DNA from: Alicycliphilus sp. UBA6560
Lineage (GTDB): Bacteria; Pseudomonadota; Gammaproteobacteria; Burkholderiales; Burkholderiaceae_C
Assembly (NCBI GenBank): GCA_002434305.1
Contig: DJJU01000013.1
Span: forward strand, 558,001-622,000
Direction of reading: 5' to 3'
Length of the DNA: 64,000 nt
Every line of letters begins with the position of its first letter. Position 1 is the stretch's first letter. Positions 18,710 through 28,084 of this stretch are shown in pieces. The notes beneath the pieces were generated by a model. That model was not told the origin of the DNA and made no database searches. It saw only the letters and a list, made by a program, of their open reading frames with translations. Both the position numbers and the translations under genes were made by a program.

Positions 18710-19861
18710 TGCAGTGGCCGCATCCTGTAGCTGCCCGCGTCCCTGCGCCTTGGCCGCGTAGAGCGCAGCGTCGGCGCGCGCGAGCAGCGCGGGCAGGTCT
18801 TCCGCACCCGCCTCGAGCAGCGCCAGCCCGGCGCTGTAGTCCAGCGTGTGGCCCAGTTCCGCCGGAGCGGCGGCGCGCAGCGCCTGGCGCAGGCGGGCCT
18901 CCAGCGCCCGGGCGGAGGCCGCGTCGCCATGCAGCAGCAGGCAGAACTCCTCGCCGCCCAGGCGCGCGGCCAGGTCGCTCTCGCGCTGCTGGTCCCGCAT
19001 CAAGCGGCCGAACAGGCGCAGGGCCTGGTCCCCGGCCTCGTGGCCCAGGGCGTCGTTGACGCGCTTGAAGTGGTCCAGGTCGAGCATGAGGGCGGCCAGC
19101 GGCTGGCGTTGGCGCACGGCGCGGGCCAGCATGGCCTGCGCCTGCTCCTCGAAGCCGCGCCGGTTCAGCAGGCCGGTGAGCTCGTCGGTCACGACCAGGG
19201 AGCGCAACTGCTGGCTGGTCTCGTCGCGCCAGGCACCCAGCACGCTGGCAAACATGGCCGTGATGCACAGGCTGCTCAGGATGATGAAGGCCTGGTTGAC
19301 GGGCCCCTGGCTGGCGTAGCTGTGCGGCACGCCGCCCAGCCAGGCCCAGGCGGCGCGGGACCACAGCCCCAGCACCACCGCGCCGCCGGCGCCGCACAGC
19401 ACCCAGCGCCAGCGGCGCGCGCTTTCGCGGCCAGGACGCAGGCACATGCGCGCCAGGATCAGCAGCCCCAGGCCCTGCACGGCACTGAACCAGACGAAGC
19501 GCGCCAGTGCGTCGGGCCACAGCAGCGCAAAGCCCGCCGGGCCGGCCAGGCAGCACAGCAGCAAGGCGCGGCGCCCAGGGCGTGGGCCCAGCCACAGCGC
19601 CAGCGCGCCGCCCAGGGTCCATTGGCCCAGCATGGTCACGGCCGCGGTGCCGGTCAGGACCCATGGTGCCCAGAAGTTGCCCCGCGGCGGACTGGCCACG
19701 AACAGCGAGGTCCACGCCACCGCCTGCAGCAGGAAAAAACGCTGCGCCCGCCGCGCGGCGGGGCTGATGCGCCGCCCCATCACCAGCGGCAGCAGCGCGG
19801 CCATGGTCACCAGCTGGCCCGCCGTGAGCAGGCCAAGCGAGGCGACGTCCAGGGCGCGCAT
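18680..19861 (-). CDS. Membrane-bound diguanylate cyclase (GGDEF)
   Basis: 393-aa protein with about six to seven hydrophobic helices in residues 1-205 as an unidentified sensor, then a GGDEF domain from about 220 to 380. The active-site loop reads RLGGEEF (GGEEF at 302-306), so catalysis to c-di-GMP is expected. RESD at 293-296, five residues before it, is a canonical RxxD inhibitory I-site for product feedback. DLDHFKRVNDALGHEAGD is the metal/substrate helix. The final nine residues and the stop codon derive from dispersed repeat copy B, so the original C-terminus was probably slightly different. Confidence 0.9.
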   Translation of the reverse strand: MRALDVASLGLLTAGQLVTMAALLPLVMGRRISPAARRAQRFFLLQAVAWTSLFVASPPRGNFWAPWVLTGTAAVTMLGQWTLGGALALWLGPRPGRRALLLCCLAGPAGFALLWPDALARFVWFSAVQGLGLLILARMCLRPGRESARRWRWVLCGAGGAVVLGLWSRAAWAWLGGVPHSYASQGPVNQAFIILSSLCITAMFASVLGAWRDETSQQLRSLVVTDELTGLLNRRGFEEQAQAMLARAVRQRQPLAALMLDLDHFKRVNDALGHEAGDQALRLFGRLMRDQQRESDLAARLGGEEFCLLLHGDAASARALEARLRQALRAAAPAELGHTLDYSAGLALLEAGAEDLPALLARADAALYAAKAQGRGQLQDAATATINSIAACA

Positions 19862-19878
19862 GGCGGGTCCGGCAGGCG

Positions 19879-21375
19879 TTACTGGAACGCCACCTCGGCA
19901 AAACTGCGCAGCTTGCGGCTGTGCAGGCGCTGCACGCCGCCCTGGCGCAGGATGTCAATGGCGCGCATGCCGATGAGCAGGTGCTGCTGCACGCGCTCGC
20001 GGTAGAAGTGGTTGGCCATGCCGGGCAGCTTGATCTCGCCGTGCAGCGGCTTGTCGCTCACGCACAGCAGCGTGCCGTAGGGCACGCGGAAGCGAAAGCC
20101 GTTGGCGGCTATTGTTGCGCTCTCCATGTCCAGCGCCACGGCGCGGCTCTGGCTGAAGCGGCGCTGGGGCAGGTTGTCGGGCAGCAGCTCCCAGTTGCGG
20201 TTGTCGGTGCTGGCCACGGTGCCGGTGCGCATGATGCGCTTGAGCTGGTCCTGCGGCATCTGCGTCACGTCGGCCACGGCCTGCTGCAGCGCCACCTGGA
20301 TCTCCGCCAGCGCCGGGATGGGCACCCACAGGGGCAGTTCCTCGTCCAGCACATGGTCCTCGCGCACGTAGGCGTGGGCCAGCACGTAGTCGCCCAGCTG
20401 CTGGCTGTGGCGCAGGCCGGCGCAGTGGCCCAGCATCATCCAGGCGTGCGGGCGCAGCACGGCGATGTGGTCGGTGATGGTCTTGGCGTTGCTCGGGCCC
20501 ACGCCGATGTTGACCATGGTGATGCCGCTGCGGTCGCCCCGCACCAGGTGGTAGGCCGGCATCTGCGGCAGGCGCGGCGGCGCCAGGCCGAGCGCGTCCT
20601 CGGCCTCGGCCGGCAGGTCGGTGCGGCGCGTGACCACGTTGCCGGGCTCGATGAAGGCGACGTACTCGCTGTCCGCGCGGGCCATCTCGGCATGGCCCAG
20701 GCGCACGAACTCGTCGATGTAGAACTGGTAATTGGTGAACAGCACGAAGTTCTGGAACCACTCGGGCTGGGTGCCGGTGTAGTGGCGCAGGCGGTGCAGC
20801 GAATAGTCCACGCGCGGGCCGGTGAACAGCGCCAGCGGCTGAGCCTCCCCCGGACGCTGCTGCCAGGTGCCGTTTGCGATGCCGTCGTCCATGGCCTCCA
20901 GGTCGGGCAGGTCGAACACGTCGCGCATCAGCAGGCGCCGCTCGGGGCTGAGCGTGCCTTCGATGTGGTCGTGCTCGGCGAACGAGAAGTGGATGGGAAT
21001 GGGCTGGGTGCTCAGGCCCACCTCCAGCTCCACGCCGTGGCTGGCGCGCAGCAGCTGCAGCTGCTCCAGGTAGTAGCGGGCGAACAGGTCGGGGCGGGTC
21101 AGCGTGGTTTCGTAGCGCCCCGGCCCCTCCACGAAGCCGTAGGCCAGCTGGGTGGGCGCGCGCGCCACGGTGGTGGTCTGCAGCCGCACGTAGGGGTAGA
21201 AGGCGCGTACCGGGCCGGCGGGCACGCTGCCGGCCACGAAGTCGCGCATGGCGCTGCGCAGGTGCTCGATCTGCTGCTGGTACAGCCGCTGCACCTGCGC
21301 CAGGGCCTCGGCCGGGTCGCTGTGCAGGGTGGGCTCGGGAAAGTCGGGTAGGTGGGCCATGCGGGTATTTTCCAT
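19879..21375 (-). CDS. amn: AMP nucleosidase
   Basis: 498-aa enzyme that hydrolyses AMP to adenine and ribose 5-phosphate in purine salvage. The length and two-domain build fit Amn: an N-terminal AMP-nucleosidase-specific part with AFYPYVRLQTTT and RPDLFARYYLEQLQLL, and a C-terminal phosphorylase-fold domain with NIGVGPSNAKTITDHIAVLR, HAWMMLGHCAGLR and ALDMESATIAANGFRFRVPY. ATG 21375 or 21360 could serve; the first is used. It sits 17 bases upstream of the diguanylate cyclase start on the same strand and 16 bases downstream of a GGDEF/EAL gene, so the three may be one transcript. Confidence 0.93.
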   Translation of the reverse strand: MENTRMAHLPDFPEPTLHSDPAEALAQVQRLYQQQIEHLRSAMRDFVAGSVPAGPVRAFYPYVRLQTTTVARAPTQLAYGFVEGPGRYETTLTRPDLFARYYLEQLQLLRASHGVELEVGLSTQPIPIHFSFAEHDHIEGTLSPERRLLMRDVFDLPDLEAMDDGIANGTWQQRPGEAQPLALFTGPRVDYSLHRLRHYTGTQPEWFQNFVLFTNYQFYIDEFVRLGHAEMARADSEYVAFIEPGNVVTRRTDLPAEAEDALGLAPPRLPQMPAYHLVRGDRSGITMVNIGVGPSNAKTITDHIAVLRPHAWMMLGHCAGLRHSQQLGDYVLAHAYVREDHVLDEELPLWVPIPALAEIQVALQQAVADVTQMPQDQLKRIMRTGTVASTDNRNWELLPDNLPQRRFSQSRAVALDMESATIAANGFRFRVPYGTLLCVSDKPLHGEIKLPGMANHFYRERVQQHLLIGMRAIDILRQGGVQRLHSRKLRSFAEVAFQ

Positions 21376-21391
21376 GGCCTGTATGACGGCT

Positions 21392-23503
21392 TCAGGCAGG
21401 CAGCGCGCGCAGCCACTGGCCCGCCTGGGCGGCGTCCATGGGCCTGGCGATGCCGTAACCCTGGGCCAGGTCGCAGCCCAGGCTGCGCAGCAGGGCCAGC
21501 TGCTCGGGCGTTTCCACGCCCTCGGCCACGGACTGCAGCTGCAGACTGCGCGCCATCTGTACCACGGCGGTGACGATGGCCACGTCGTCGCCGTCGTCCG
21601 GCGTGTCGGCGACGAAGGAGCGGTCCACCTTGATCTTGTTGAGCGGGTAGCGCTTGAGGTAGGCCAGCGACGAGTAGCCGGTGCCGAAGTCGTCCACCGC
21701 CACGGCCACGCCCAGGGACTGCAGGCCCAGCAGCGTCTCGCGCGTCTGGCTGCCCTGCTGCATCAGCGCCGACTCGGTGATCTCCACCTCCAGGTAGCAC
21801 GGCTGCAAGTCGCATTCGTGCAGCACGCGGGCGATGTCGGCCACCACGTCGCGTTGGCGGAATTCGATGGCCGAGAGGTTCACGGCCACCGGCACGCGCG
21901 GCAGGCCCTCGTCGTGCCAGGCCTTGAGCTGGCGGCAGGCCTCGCGCAGCACCCAGCGGCCTATCGGGGTGATCAGCCCGCGCGACTCGGCCAGCCCTAT
22001 GAAGTCGTCCGGCCCCACCAGGCCGCGGTCCGGGTGCTGCCAGCGCACCAGCGCCTCGAAGCTGTGCAGCTGGCCGTTGTCCACCCGCACCTGGGGCTGG
22101 TAATGCAGCACGAAGCTGCCCTGCAGCACGGCCTGGCGCAGCAGGTGCTCCTGGCGCAGCAGCGCGGCGGGCTGCCCTTCCATGTCGGGGGCGTAGAACA
22201 TGTGCGTGCCGCGCCCGCTGTCCTTGGCGTGCTGCATGGCGGTGGCCGCGCGGTGCAGCAGCTCGTCGGCACCATGCCCGTCCACGGGGAATACGCTGAT
22301 GCCGATGGAGGAGGCCATCGACAGCGGCATGCCGCCGATGGTGTAGGGGGCACGCACGCGGGCCAGCAGCGCCTCGGCCGTGCCGGCGGCTTCCAGGCCG
22401 TTGGGCAGGTCGGGCAGCACCGCCACGAACTGGTCGCTGCCGACGCGTGCGGCAAACAGCCGGGCCTCGCCGCCATCGGCCTGCAGGCGGCGTGCCACAT
22501 CGCACAGCAGCAGGTCGCCGGCCTCGTGGCCCAGGGACTCGTTGACCGTCTTGAAGTGGTCCAGGTCGATGAACAGCAGGGCCACGTGCCGCTGGTCGGC
22601 CTGCGCCCGGGCCAGCACGACGCCCAGATGTTCCATCAGCTGGCGTCGGTTGGGCAGCAGGGTCAGGGCGTCGTGCAGCGCCAGGAACTCGGCGCGCTCC
22701 TGCGCCTGCTTGCGCGCCGTGATGTCGCGCACCACCACCACCCGGTAGCCGCCGGCCACCAGCGGCATGGTCTTGCCCACCACCTCGAACTGCACCGCGT
22801 GTCCGTTCTTGTGGCGCACGGCGACCTCGTAGGGGTCCTCGCGCCCGCCCCCGACGTAGTCGAGCACCTTCTGGCGGTACTCGGGCAGGGCAAAGTCGAT
22901 GATGGGCCGGCCCACCAGCTCGGCGCGCTCGAAGCCCGTCAGGCGCTGCAGGGCCTCGTTGCAGTCCAGGATGACACCGTCGGTGTGAAAGGCGATGCCT
23001 TCCTCGGTGGCGGCGGCGAACTTGTGCATGCGCTCGTCGCTCTCGCGCACGGCCTGCTCGGCGTGGCGGTGGTGGGTGATGTCGTTGATCAGCACGAAGG
23101 CGCCCACCGTGGCGGGCGCACCACCGGCGGCCGGCGTGGCCAGATGCGGCACCAGGCTGGTTTCCAGCGCACGCACCTGGCCGTCGGCCATCACGTGGTC
23201 GCGCGTGTAGTGTGCGGTATGCCCGGCCAGTGCACGCTGCACGTGCGGCAGGATGGTCTGCCAGGCCGCCTCGCCGATGACCTCCCGCACCGTGCGGCCG
23301 ATGATGCTGCTGGTCGTCAGGCCGGCGAACTGGGCGTAGCGCTGGTTGGCGAACACGCAGCGCAGGTCCGACGCGCTGAAGTAGGCCAGCATCACTGGCA
23401 CGGCATCGGCCAGCAGGCGCAGCAGCGGATCGCCGGTATGCGCCGCCCGCCCGGGCAGCTCGGCCTGGGTCAGCGGTGCGGGAAACGTGGTGGGGGCTTG
23501 CAT
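21392..23503 (-). CDS. PAS-PAS-GGDEF-EAL protein, probable c-di-GMP phosphodiesterase
   Basis: 703-aa cytosolic protein: two PAS domains (about 25-150 and 155-265), a GGDEF domain (about 270-440) and an EAL domain (about 445-703). The GGDEF loop is degenerate, RVGSDQF (GSDQF at 355-359), so cyclase activity is unlikely, though GTP could still be bound. The EAL domain keeps the catalytic set: EALVRW at 483, VNLSAIEFRQ, EITESAL, AVDDFGTGYSSLAYLK, NKIKVDRSF and AEGVET. Predicted net activity is c-di-GMP hydrolysis tuned by PAS-sensed signals, opposite to the cyclase encoded two genes downstream. Confidence 0.9.
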   Translation of the reverse strand: MQAPTTFPAPLTQAELPGRAAHTGDPLLRLLADAVPVMLAYFSASDLRCVFANQRYAQFAGLTTSSIIGRTVREVIGEAAWQTILPHVQRALAGHTAHYTRDHVMADGQVRALETSLVPHLATPAAGGAPATVGAFVLINDITHHRHAEQAVRESDERMHKFAAATEEGIAFHTDGVILDCNEALQRLTGFERAELVGRPIIDFALPEYRQKVLDYVGGGREDPYEVAVRHKNGHAVQFEVVGKTMPLVAGGYRVVVVRDITARKQAQERAEFLALHDALTLLPNRRQLMEHLGVVLARAQADQRHVALLFIDLDHFKTVNESLGHEAGDLLLCDVARRLQADGGEARLFAARVGSDQFVAVLPDLPNGLEAAGTAEALLARVRAPYTIGGMPLSMASSIGISVFPVDGHGADELLHRAATAMQHAKDSGRGTHMFYAPDMEGQPAALLRQEHLLRQAVLQGSFVLHYQPQVRVDNGQLHSFEALVRWQHPDRGLVGPDDFIGLAESRGLITPIGRWVLREACRQLKAWHDEGLPRVPVAVNLSAIEFRQRDVVADIARVLHECDLQPCYLEVEITESALMQQGSQTRETLLGLQSLGVAVAVDDFGTGYSSLAYLKRYPLNKIKVDRSFVADTPDDGDDVAIVTAVVQMARSLQLQSVAEGVETPEQLALLRSLGCDLAQGYGIARPMDAAQAGQWLRALPA

Positions 23504-23621
23504 GGCAGATGCGCTTGGCGCGCTTAGAGCTTATAGCCTACCGGAACGCCCTTGGCGAGTTGTTGGAGCAGGAAAGGGCCCGCCCAACGGCTTTCAAGGC
23601 CCTGCAAGGATAATGCCGGCC

Positions 23622-24608
23622 ATGTCCGCCACCGAGCCTGCACGGCCCTCCCTGCCGCCCTGGATGACGCCCGCCAACCTGCTGCGCGTGTCGGTGGCGG
23701 TGGCACTGCTCACCATCGCGCTGAAGATGGCCGCCTGGTGGGTGACCGATTCGGTCAGCCTGCTGTCGGACGCGCTGGAGTCCTTCGTCAACCTGGCGGG
23801 AGCGGTGTTCGCGCTGGCCATGGTCACCGTGGCGCACCGCCCGGCCGACGACTGCCACCCCTATGGGCACCACAAGGCCGAGTATTTCTCCTCAGGCTTC
23901 GAGGGCATCCTGATCCTGGGGGCGGCGGTGGCCATCGTGTGGGCAGCGGCGCTGCGCCTGTTGCAGCCGCAGCCCGTCCAGGCGGTGGGTTGGGGCCTGG
24001 GTCTGTCGCTGGCCAGCACGGCCTGCAACGCGCTGCTGGCCTGGGGCATGCTGCGTGCGGCCCGGGTGCACCGCTCGGCGGCGCTGGAGGGCGATGCCCG
24101 CCATCTGCTGACGGACGTATGGACCTCAGTGGGCGTGGTCGCCGGGCTGCTGGCCGTGCGCGCCACGGGCTGGCTGTGGGTCGACCCGGTGGTGGCCATT
24201 GGCGTGGCGCTGAACATCCTGCGCGAAGGTGCGCGGCTGCTGTGGAGCGCCTCGCAGGGCCTGATGGACGAGGCCATGGACCCGGCGCTGCTTGCGCGCG
24301 TGCAGCAGGTGCTGCAGACGCACGCCGACGCCAGCGGCGGAGCCGTGGTCTTTGACGACCTGGTCTCGCGTCGCGCCGGCGCGCGCAACCATCTGGACCT
24401 ACACATGCACCTGCCCCACGACTGGACACTGGGGCAGGCCGCGCGCGAGCGCCGCGCCGTCGAGCGGGCGCTGGTGCATGCCGTGCCCGGGCTGCGCGCC
24501 ACCATCGCCTTGCTGCCGCGGGACCACACCACCGTGTTTGAGACGCTGCAGGCGCGCAGGGAGCAGCAACAACAGGAGGAAAAGAAGGTGGAGGAAAGGC
24601 GCTCATGA
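23622..24608 (+). CDS. Cation diffusion facilitator family metal exporter
   Basis: 328-aa CDF antiporter (FieF/ZitB class) that exports Zn, Fe or similar divalent cations in exchange for protons. Six transmembrane helices, with metal-site blocks SLLSDALESFVNLAG, HPYGHHKAEYFSSGFEG and the helix-V motif HLLTDVWTS, and a C-terminal cytosolic ferredoxin-like domain containing HLDLHMHLP. Two starts are possible: ATG 23613 is only two bases from AAGGA, so ATG 23622 is preferred. Its stop overlaps the dtd start (ATGA at 24605). Confidence 0.9.
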   Translation: MSATEPARPSLPPWMTPANLLRVSVAVALLTIALKMAAWWVTDSVSLLSDALESFVNLAGAVFALAMVTVAHRPADDCHPYGHHKAEYFSSGFEGILILGAAVAIVWAAALRLLQPQPVQAVGWGLGLSLASTACNALLAWGMLRAARVHRSAALEGDARHLLTDVWTSVGVVAGLLAVRATGWLWVDPVVAIGVALNILREGARLLWSASQGLMDEAMDPALLARVQQVLQTHADASGGAVVFDDLVSRRAGARNHLDLHMHLPHDWTLGQAARERRAVERALVHAVPGLRATIALLPRDHTTVFETLQARREQQQQEEKKVEERRS

Positions 24609-25060
24609 TCAGCCTGCTGCAACGCGTGCGCGAGGCGCGCGTGGAAGTCGAAGGCCGCGTCACCGGCCGCATCGGCAGCGGTCTGCTGGTGCTTGTGTGC
24701 GCCGAGCAGGGAGACGCCGAGGCCGAGGCCGACCGCCTGCTGGCCAGGGTATTGAAGCTGCGCATCTTCAGCGACGAGGCCGGCAAGATGAACCGCAGCG
24801 TGCAGGATGTGGGCGGCGCCCTTCTCATCGTCAGCCAGTTCACCCTGGCCGCCGACACGCGCGGCGGCAACCGCCCCAGCTTCACCCAGGCCGCCGCGCC
24901 GCAGGAAGGGCGGCGGCTGTACGACTACTTCGTCGAGCGGGCCCGCGCGGCGCACCCCGACGTGCAGACGGGCGAGTTCGCCGCCGACATGCAGGTCCAT
25001 CTGGTCAACGACGGGCCCGTGACCATCCCGTTGCGCATCGCACCGCCGACTGCCCCCTAA
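24605..25060 (+). CDS. dtd: D-aminoacyl-tRNA deacylase
   Basis: 151-aa DTD, a homodimeric cytosolic enzyme that removes D-amino acids wrongly attached to tRNA. Both cross-subunit motifs are present: SQFTLAADTRGGNRPSF and the proline-containing NDGPVTIPLRI (the Gly-cisPro type motif). MISLLQRVREARVEV is the standard N-terminus. Coupled to the CDF gene by a 4-base overlap, but functionally unrelated. Confidence 0.95.
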   Translation: MISLLQRVREARVEVEGRVTGRIGSGLLVLVCAEQGDAEAEADRLLARVLKLRIFSDEAGKMNRSVQDVGGALLIVSQFTLAADTRGGNRPSFTQAAAPQEGRRLYDYFVERARAAHPDVQTGEFAADMQVHLVNDGPVTIPLRIAPPTAP

Positions 25061-25085
25061 GGCGGCGCCGGGCGAGGCGCGGCGG

Positions 25086-25835
25086 CTACAGCCGCCAGAA
25101 GAACACGCCCGCCATCACCAGCCCCGTCGCCACGATGCCCCAGCGCAGCACCGGTGCCGGCAGCTTGCGGGCCACGCGGGCGCCGCCGTAGCCGCCCAGG
25201 GTGGCGGCGATCATCATCAGGAAGGCCTGCTTCCACTCCACGATGCCGCCCACCGCATAGATGGCCACGGCAATGGCCGTGAGCAGGGCCGACACCAGGT
25301 TCTTCATGCCGTTCATGGCATTCAGCTGGGTTTGGCCCAGCAGGCCGAACAGCGCCAGCAGCAAGATGCCCAGCCCGCCGTTGAAGTAGCCGCCGTAGGC
25401 CGCCACGGCCAGCATGCCCAGCCCGGCCTTCAGGGGCGACGTGGGGCCGTGGCTGCCCGAGCCCGCCCACTGGCGCAGCTGCGGGCCGAAGGCGAACATG
25501 GCGGTGGCCACCAGCAGCAGCCAGGGCACGACCTGGTTGAAGACGTCGTCGGGGGTGAACAGCAGCAGCGCGGCACCGGCCGAGCCGCCGATCAGCGACA
25601 GCAGCACCACGGCGCGCATGGACAGGCCGGGCGGCGGCTGCATGTCCTCGCGGAAACCCCAGGCGCCGGCCATGTAGCCGGGCAGCAGCGCCACGGTGCC
25701 GGTGGCGTTGGCGGCCACGGGCGGCATGCCGGTGAAGACCAGCGCCGGCAGGGTCAGAAAGCTGCCGCCGCCGGCGACGGAGTTGAGAGCGCCGGCGACG
25801 AAGGCGGCGGCCAGGAGCAGGGCGGTGTCGAACAT
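25086..25835 (-). CDS. TauE/SafE family permease (YfcA-like)
   Basis: 249-aa integral membrane protein with seven to eight hydrophobic helices. The family repeats are visible: FVAGALNSVAGGGSFLTLPAL with VAANATGTVALLPG in the first half, and AAYGGYFNGGLGILLLAL with NAMNGMKNLVSALLTAI in the second. Members move sulfite, sulfonates or organosulfur anions; the substrate here is not deducible. ATG 25835 is the start of family similarity. Confidence 0.88.
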   Translation of the reverse strand: MFDTALLLAAAFVAGALNSVAGGGSFLTLPALVFTGMPPVAANATGTVALLPGYMAGAWGFREDMQPPPGLSMRAVVLLSLIGGSAGAALLLFTPDDVFNQVVPWLLLVATAMFAFGPQLRQWAGSGSHGPTSPLKAGLGMLAVAAYGGYFNGGLGILLLALFGLLGQTQLNAMNGMKNLVSALLTAIAVAIYAVGGIVEWKQAFLMMIAATLGGYGGARVARKLPAPVLRWGIVATGLVMAGVFFWRL

Positions 25836-25906
25836 CGGCGCCGATCTTAGGCGCGCCGGGCCGGCGGATTGGGTATGCCGGGGGTTACGCTGCTTTACTT
25901 GCCGGA

Positions 25907-26359
25907 TTACGCCGCATAGGGGTCGGCAAAGCCCAGTTCCTGCAGGATGGCGGTCTCGTAAGCCTCCATCTCGCGGGCGTCCTCGTCGCTGGTTTCGTGG
26001 TCCCAGCCCTGGGCGTGCAGCGCACCGTGCACCAGCAGGTGGGCGTAGTGCTCCTCGAGCGTCTTGTTCTGCTCGTGCGCCTCGCGCTCGACCACCGGGG
26101 CGCACAGTACCAGGTCGGCCACGGCCACGGGCTCCTGCTGGTAGTCGAAGGTCAGCACGTTGGTGGCGTAGTCCTTGTGGCGGAATTCGTGGTTCAGGCG
26201 GCGGCCCTCTTCGCTGCCGACGATGCGCACGGTGATCTCGGCATCCACGCTGAGCGCGTGGCGGATCCAGCGGGCCACCCTGTGGCGCGGCAGCAGGGCG
26301 CGGTGCTGCGTGGCGCCCTGGGCGAACTGCAGCGACAGGCTCAGTTGGTTCAGTGCCAT
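25907..26359 (-). CDS. ybeY: Endoribonuclease YbeY
   Basis: 150-aa zinc-dependent RNase for 16S rRNA 3'-end maturation and ribosome quality control. The metal-site motif HLLVHGALHAQGWDHE (H-x3-H-x5-H) and the RxLNxxFRHKDYATNVLTF block are complete. The usual neighbour phoH is directly upstream on the same strand; a dispersed repeat (copy C) has filled the short gap between them. Confidence 0.95.
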   Translation of the reverse strand: MALNQLSLSLQFAQGATQHRALLPRHRVARWIRHALSVDAEITVRIVGSEEGRRLNHEFRHKDYATNVLTFDYQQEPVAVADLVLCAPVVEREAHEQNKTLEEHYAHLLVHGALHAQGWDHETSDEDAREMEAYETAILQELGFADPYAA

Positions 26360-26364
26360 GGTTT

Positions 26365-26423
26365 GAGGTGTTTTTGGCCTCCAGCCCTTGCTGGATAAGC
26401 GCTGGCAGCTATTATTTTTGACA
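26365..26423 (-). repeat. Dispersed hairpin repeat, copy C
   Basis: Minus strand reads GATGTCAAAAATAATAGCTG, CCAGCGCTTATCCAGCAAGG, GCTGGAGGCCAAAAACACCT. It occupies nearly all of the phoH-ybeY gap. Its left edge supplies the bases right after the phoH stop. Confidence 0.85.
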
Positions 26424-27368
26424 TCAGTCGCCGCGCCGGCCCTGGCGCGCGTCGTAGGCGTCCACGATGCGCGCCACCAGCGGGTGGCGCACCACATCGG
26501 CGCTGGTGAAGCGGTTGAAGGCGATGCCCTGCACGCGCTTCAAAACGCGCTCGGCGTCGATCAGCCCGCTCAGCGAGCCCTTGGGCAGGTCGATCTGGCT
26601 GACGTCGCCCGTCACCACGGCGCGCGCGCCGAAGCCGATGCGCGTGAGAAACATCTTCATCTGCTCGGGCGTGGTGTTCTGCGCCTCGTCCAGGATGATG
26701 AAGGCGTTGTTCAGCGTACGCCCGCGCATGAAGGCCAGCGGCGCGATCTCCAGCGCATTGCGCTCGAAGGCCTTTTGCACCTTGTCGTAGCCCATCAGCT
26801 CGTACAGCGCGTCGTACAGCGGGCGCAGGTAGGGGTCGACCTTCTGCGTCAGGTCGCCGGGCAAAAAGCCCAGGCGCTCGCCGGCCTCCACCGCCGGACG
26901 GGTCAGCACGATGCGCTGCACGGCGCCGCGCTCCAGCGCGTCCACCGCGCTGGCCACCGCCAGGTAGGTCTTGCCGGTGCCGGCCGGTCCGATGCCGAAG
27001 GTGATGTCGTGCGTGGCGATGTTGGCCAGGTAGGCGCCCTGGCCGGTGGTGCGCGCGCGCAGGTCGGCGCGGCGCGTGGTGAGCAGGGGGGCGTCGGCGT
27101 CCGCGCCCTGCAGCTTGGCGTCGCCGGCCAGCATCAGCTGGATCTGCTCGTCCTTGATGGGCCGCTCGGCCATCTCGTACAGCGCCTGCAGCAGCTCCAT
27201 CGCCTGCGTGGCGCGCGCCTTCGGGCCGTCCACCTTGAACTGCTCGTGGCGGTGGGCGATCTTGACCTGCAGCGCCGCCTCGATGGTGCGCAGGTGGGCG
27301 TCCGCCGGGCCGCACAGGTGGGACAGCCGCGTGTTGTTGTGGGGAGTGAAGGTGTGGCGCAGGATCAC
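26424..27368 (-). CDS. phoH: PhoH-like ATPase
   Basis: 314-aa PhoH/YbeZ-type ATPase, which partners YbeY in RNA metabolism. Walker A is GPAGTGKTYLAVA; Walker B is NAFIILDEAQNTTPEQMKMF; VVTGDVSQIDLPKG and VDPYLRPLYDAL are typical. I place the start at GTG 27368 (VILRHTFTPHNN), the point where PhoH similarity begins, with GCGGAAA upstream; the extension to 27476 would overlap the divergent ruvA start and is not conserved-looking. Shares its short promoter region with ruvA. Confidence 0.92.
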   Translation of the reverse strand: MILRHTFTPHNNTRLSHLCGPADAHLRTIEAALQVKIAHRHEQFKVDGPKARATQAMELLQALYEMAERPIKDEQIQLMLAGDAKLQGADADAPLLTTRRADLRARTTGQGAYLANIATHDITFGIGPAGTGKTYLAVASAVDALERGAVQRIVLTRPAVEAGERLGFLPGDLTQKVDPYLRPLYDALYELMGYDKVQKAFERNALEIAPLAFMRGRTLNNAFIILDEAQNTTPEQMKMFLTRIGFGARAVVTGDVSQIDLPKGSLSGLIDAERVLKRVQGIAFNRFTSADVVRHPLVARIVDAYDARQGRRGD

Positions 27369-27453
27369 GCTGATAATTTCCGCTCGATTCGACACAGTAG
27401 GGACGGGCCTGCGTCGCGCGCTGCGGGCGTGCGGCGGGGCGCAAAGGATATCC

Positions 27454-28026
27454 ATGATAGGCAAACTGACCGGCACGCTGCTGGAGAAGAACCCCCCGGA
27501 GGTGCTGCTGGACTGCCACGGCGTGGGCTACGAGGTACAGGTGCCCATGAGCACCTTCTACAACCTGCCGGCCGTGGGCCAGCAGGTCAGCCTGCTGACG
27601 CAGTTCATCGTGCGCGAGGACGCGCAGCTGCTCTACGGCTTTGCCAGCGCGCCCGAGCGCCAGGCCTTCCGCGAGCTGATCAAGGTCGCCGGCGTGGGGC
27701 CGCGCACGGCGCTGTCCATCCTCTCGGGCATGGGCGTGGCCGACCTGGCGCAGGCCGTGTCGCTGCAGGAGGGCGCCCGACTGGTCAAGGTGCCGGGCAT
27801 CGGCAAGAAGACCGCCGAGCGGCTGCTGCTGGAGCTCAAGGGCAAGCTGGGCGCCGACATCGGCGCGCGCGCCCATGCCGCCACCGACGCCCAGGCCGAT
27901 ATCCTGCAGGCCCTGCAGGCGCTGGGCTACAACGACAAGGAAGCCGCCGCCGCCCTCAAGGCCCTGCCGGCCGACGTGGGCGTGAGCGAGGGCATCAAGC
28001 TGGCGCTCAAGGCCCTGGCGCGCTGA
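27454..28026 (+). CDS. ruvA: Holliday junction branch migration protein RuvA
   Basis: 190-aa RuvA, which binds Holliday junctions as a tetramer and loads RuvB. MIGKLTGTLLEKNPPEVLLD opens the OB fold; FRELIKVAGVGPRTALSIL and RLVKVPGIGKKTAERLLLEL are the helix-hairpin-helix pair; the C-terminal domain III that contacts RuvB is QADILQALQALGYNDKEAAA. No LexA box is visible upstream, unlike ruvB, which lies 8 kb away at 36114. Confidence 0.97.
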   Translation: MIGKLTGTLLEKNPPEVLLDCHGVGYEVQVPMSTFYNLPAVGQQVSLLTQFIVREDAQLLYGFASAPERQAFRELIKVAGVGPRTALSILSGMGVADLAQAVSLQEGARLVKVPGIGKKTAERLLLELKGKLGADIGARAHAATDAQADILQALQALGYNDKEAAAALKALPADVGVSEGIKLALKALAR

Positions 28027-28084
28027 CGCGGCCAACCTACCCATCACTGAATTACCCCAACTCTTCATACCCGAGGACCTCGCC

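Noticed and set aside
21248..23527. 759-codon plus-strand frame opposite the PAS-GGDEF-EAL gene
   Set aside because: The minus-strand product has full PAS, GGDEF and EAL motifs; the plus-strand frame has none.
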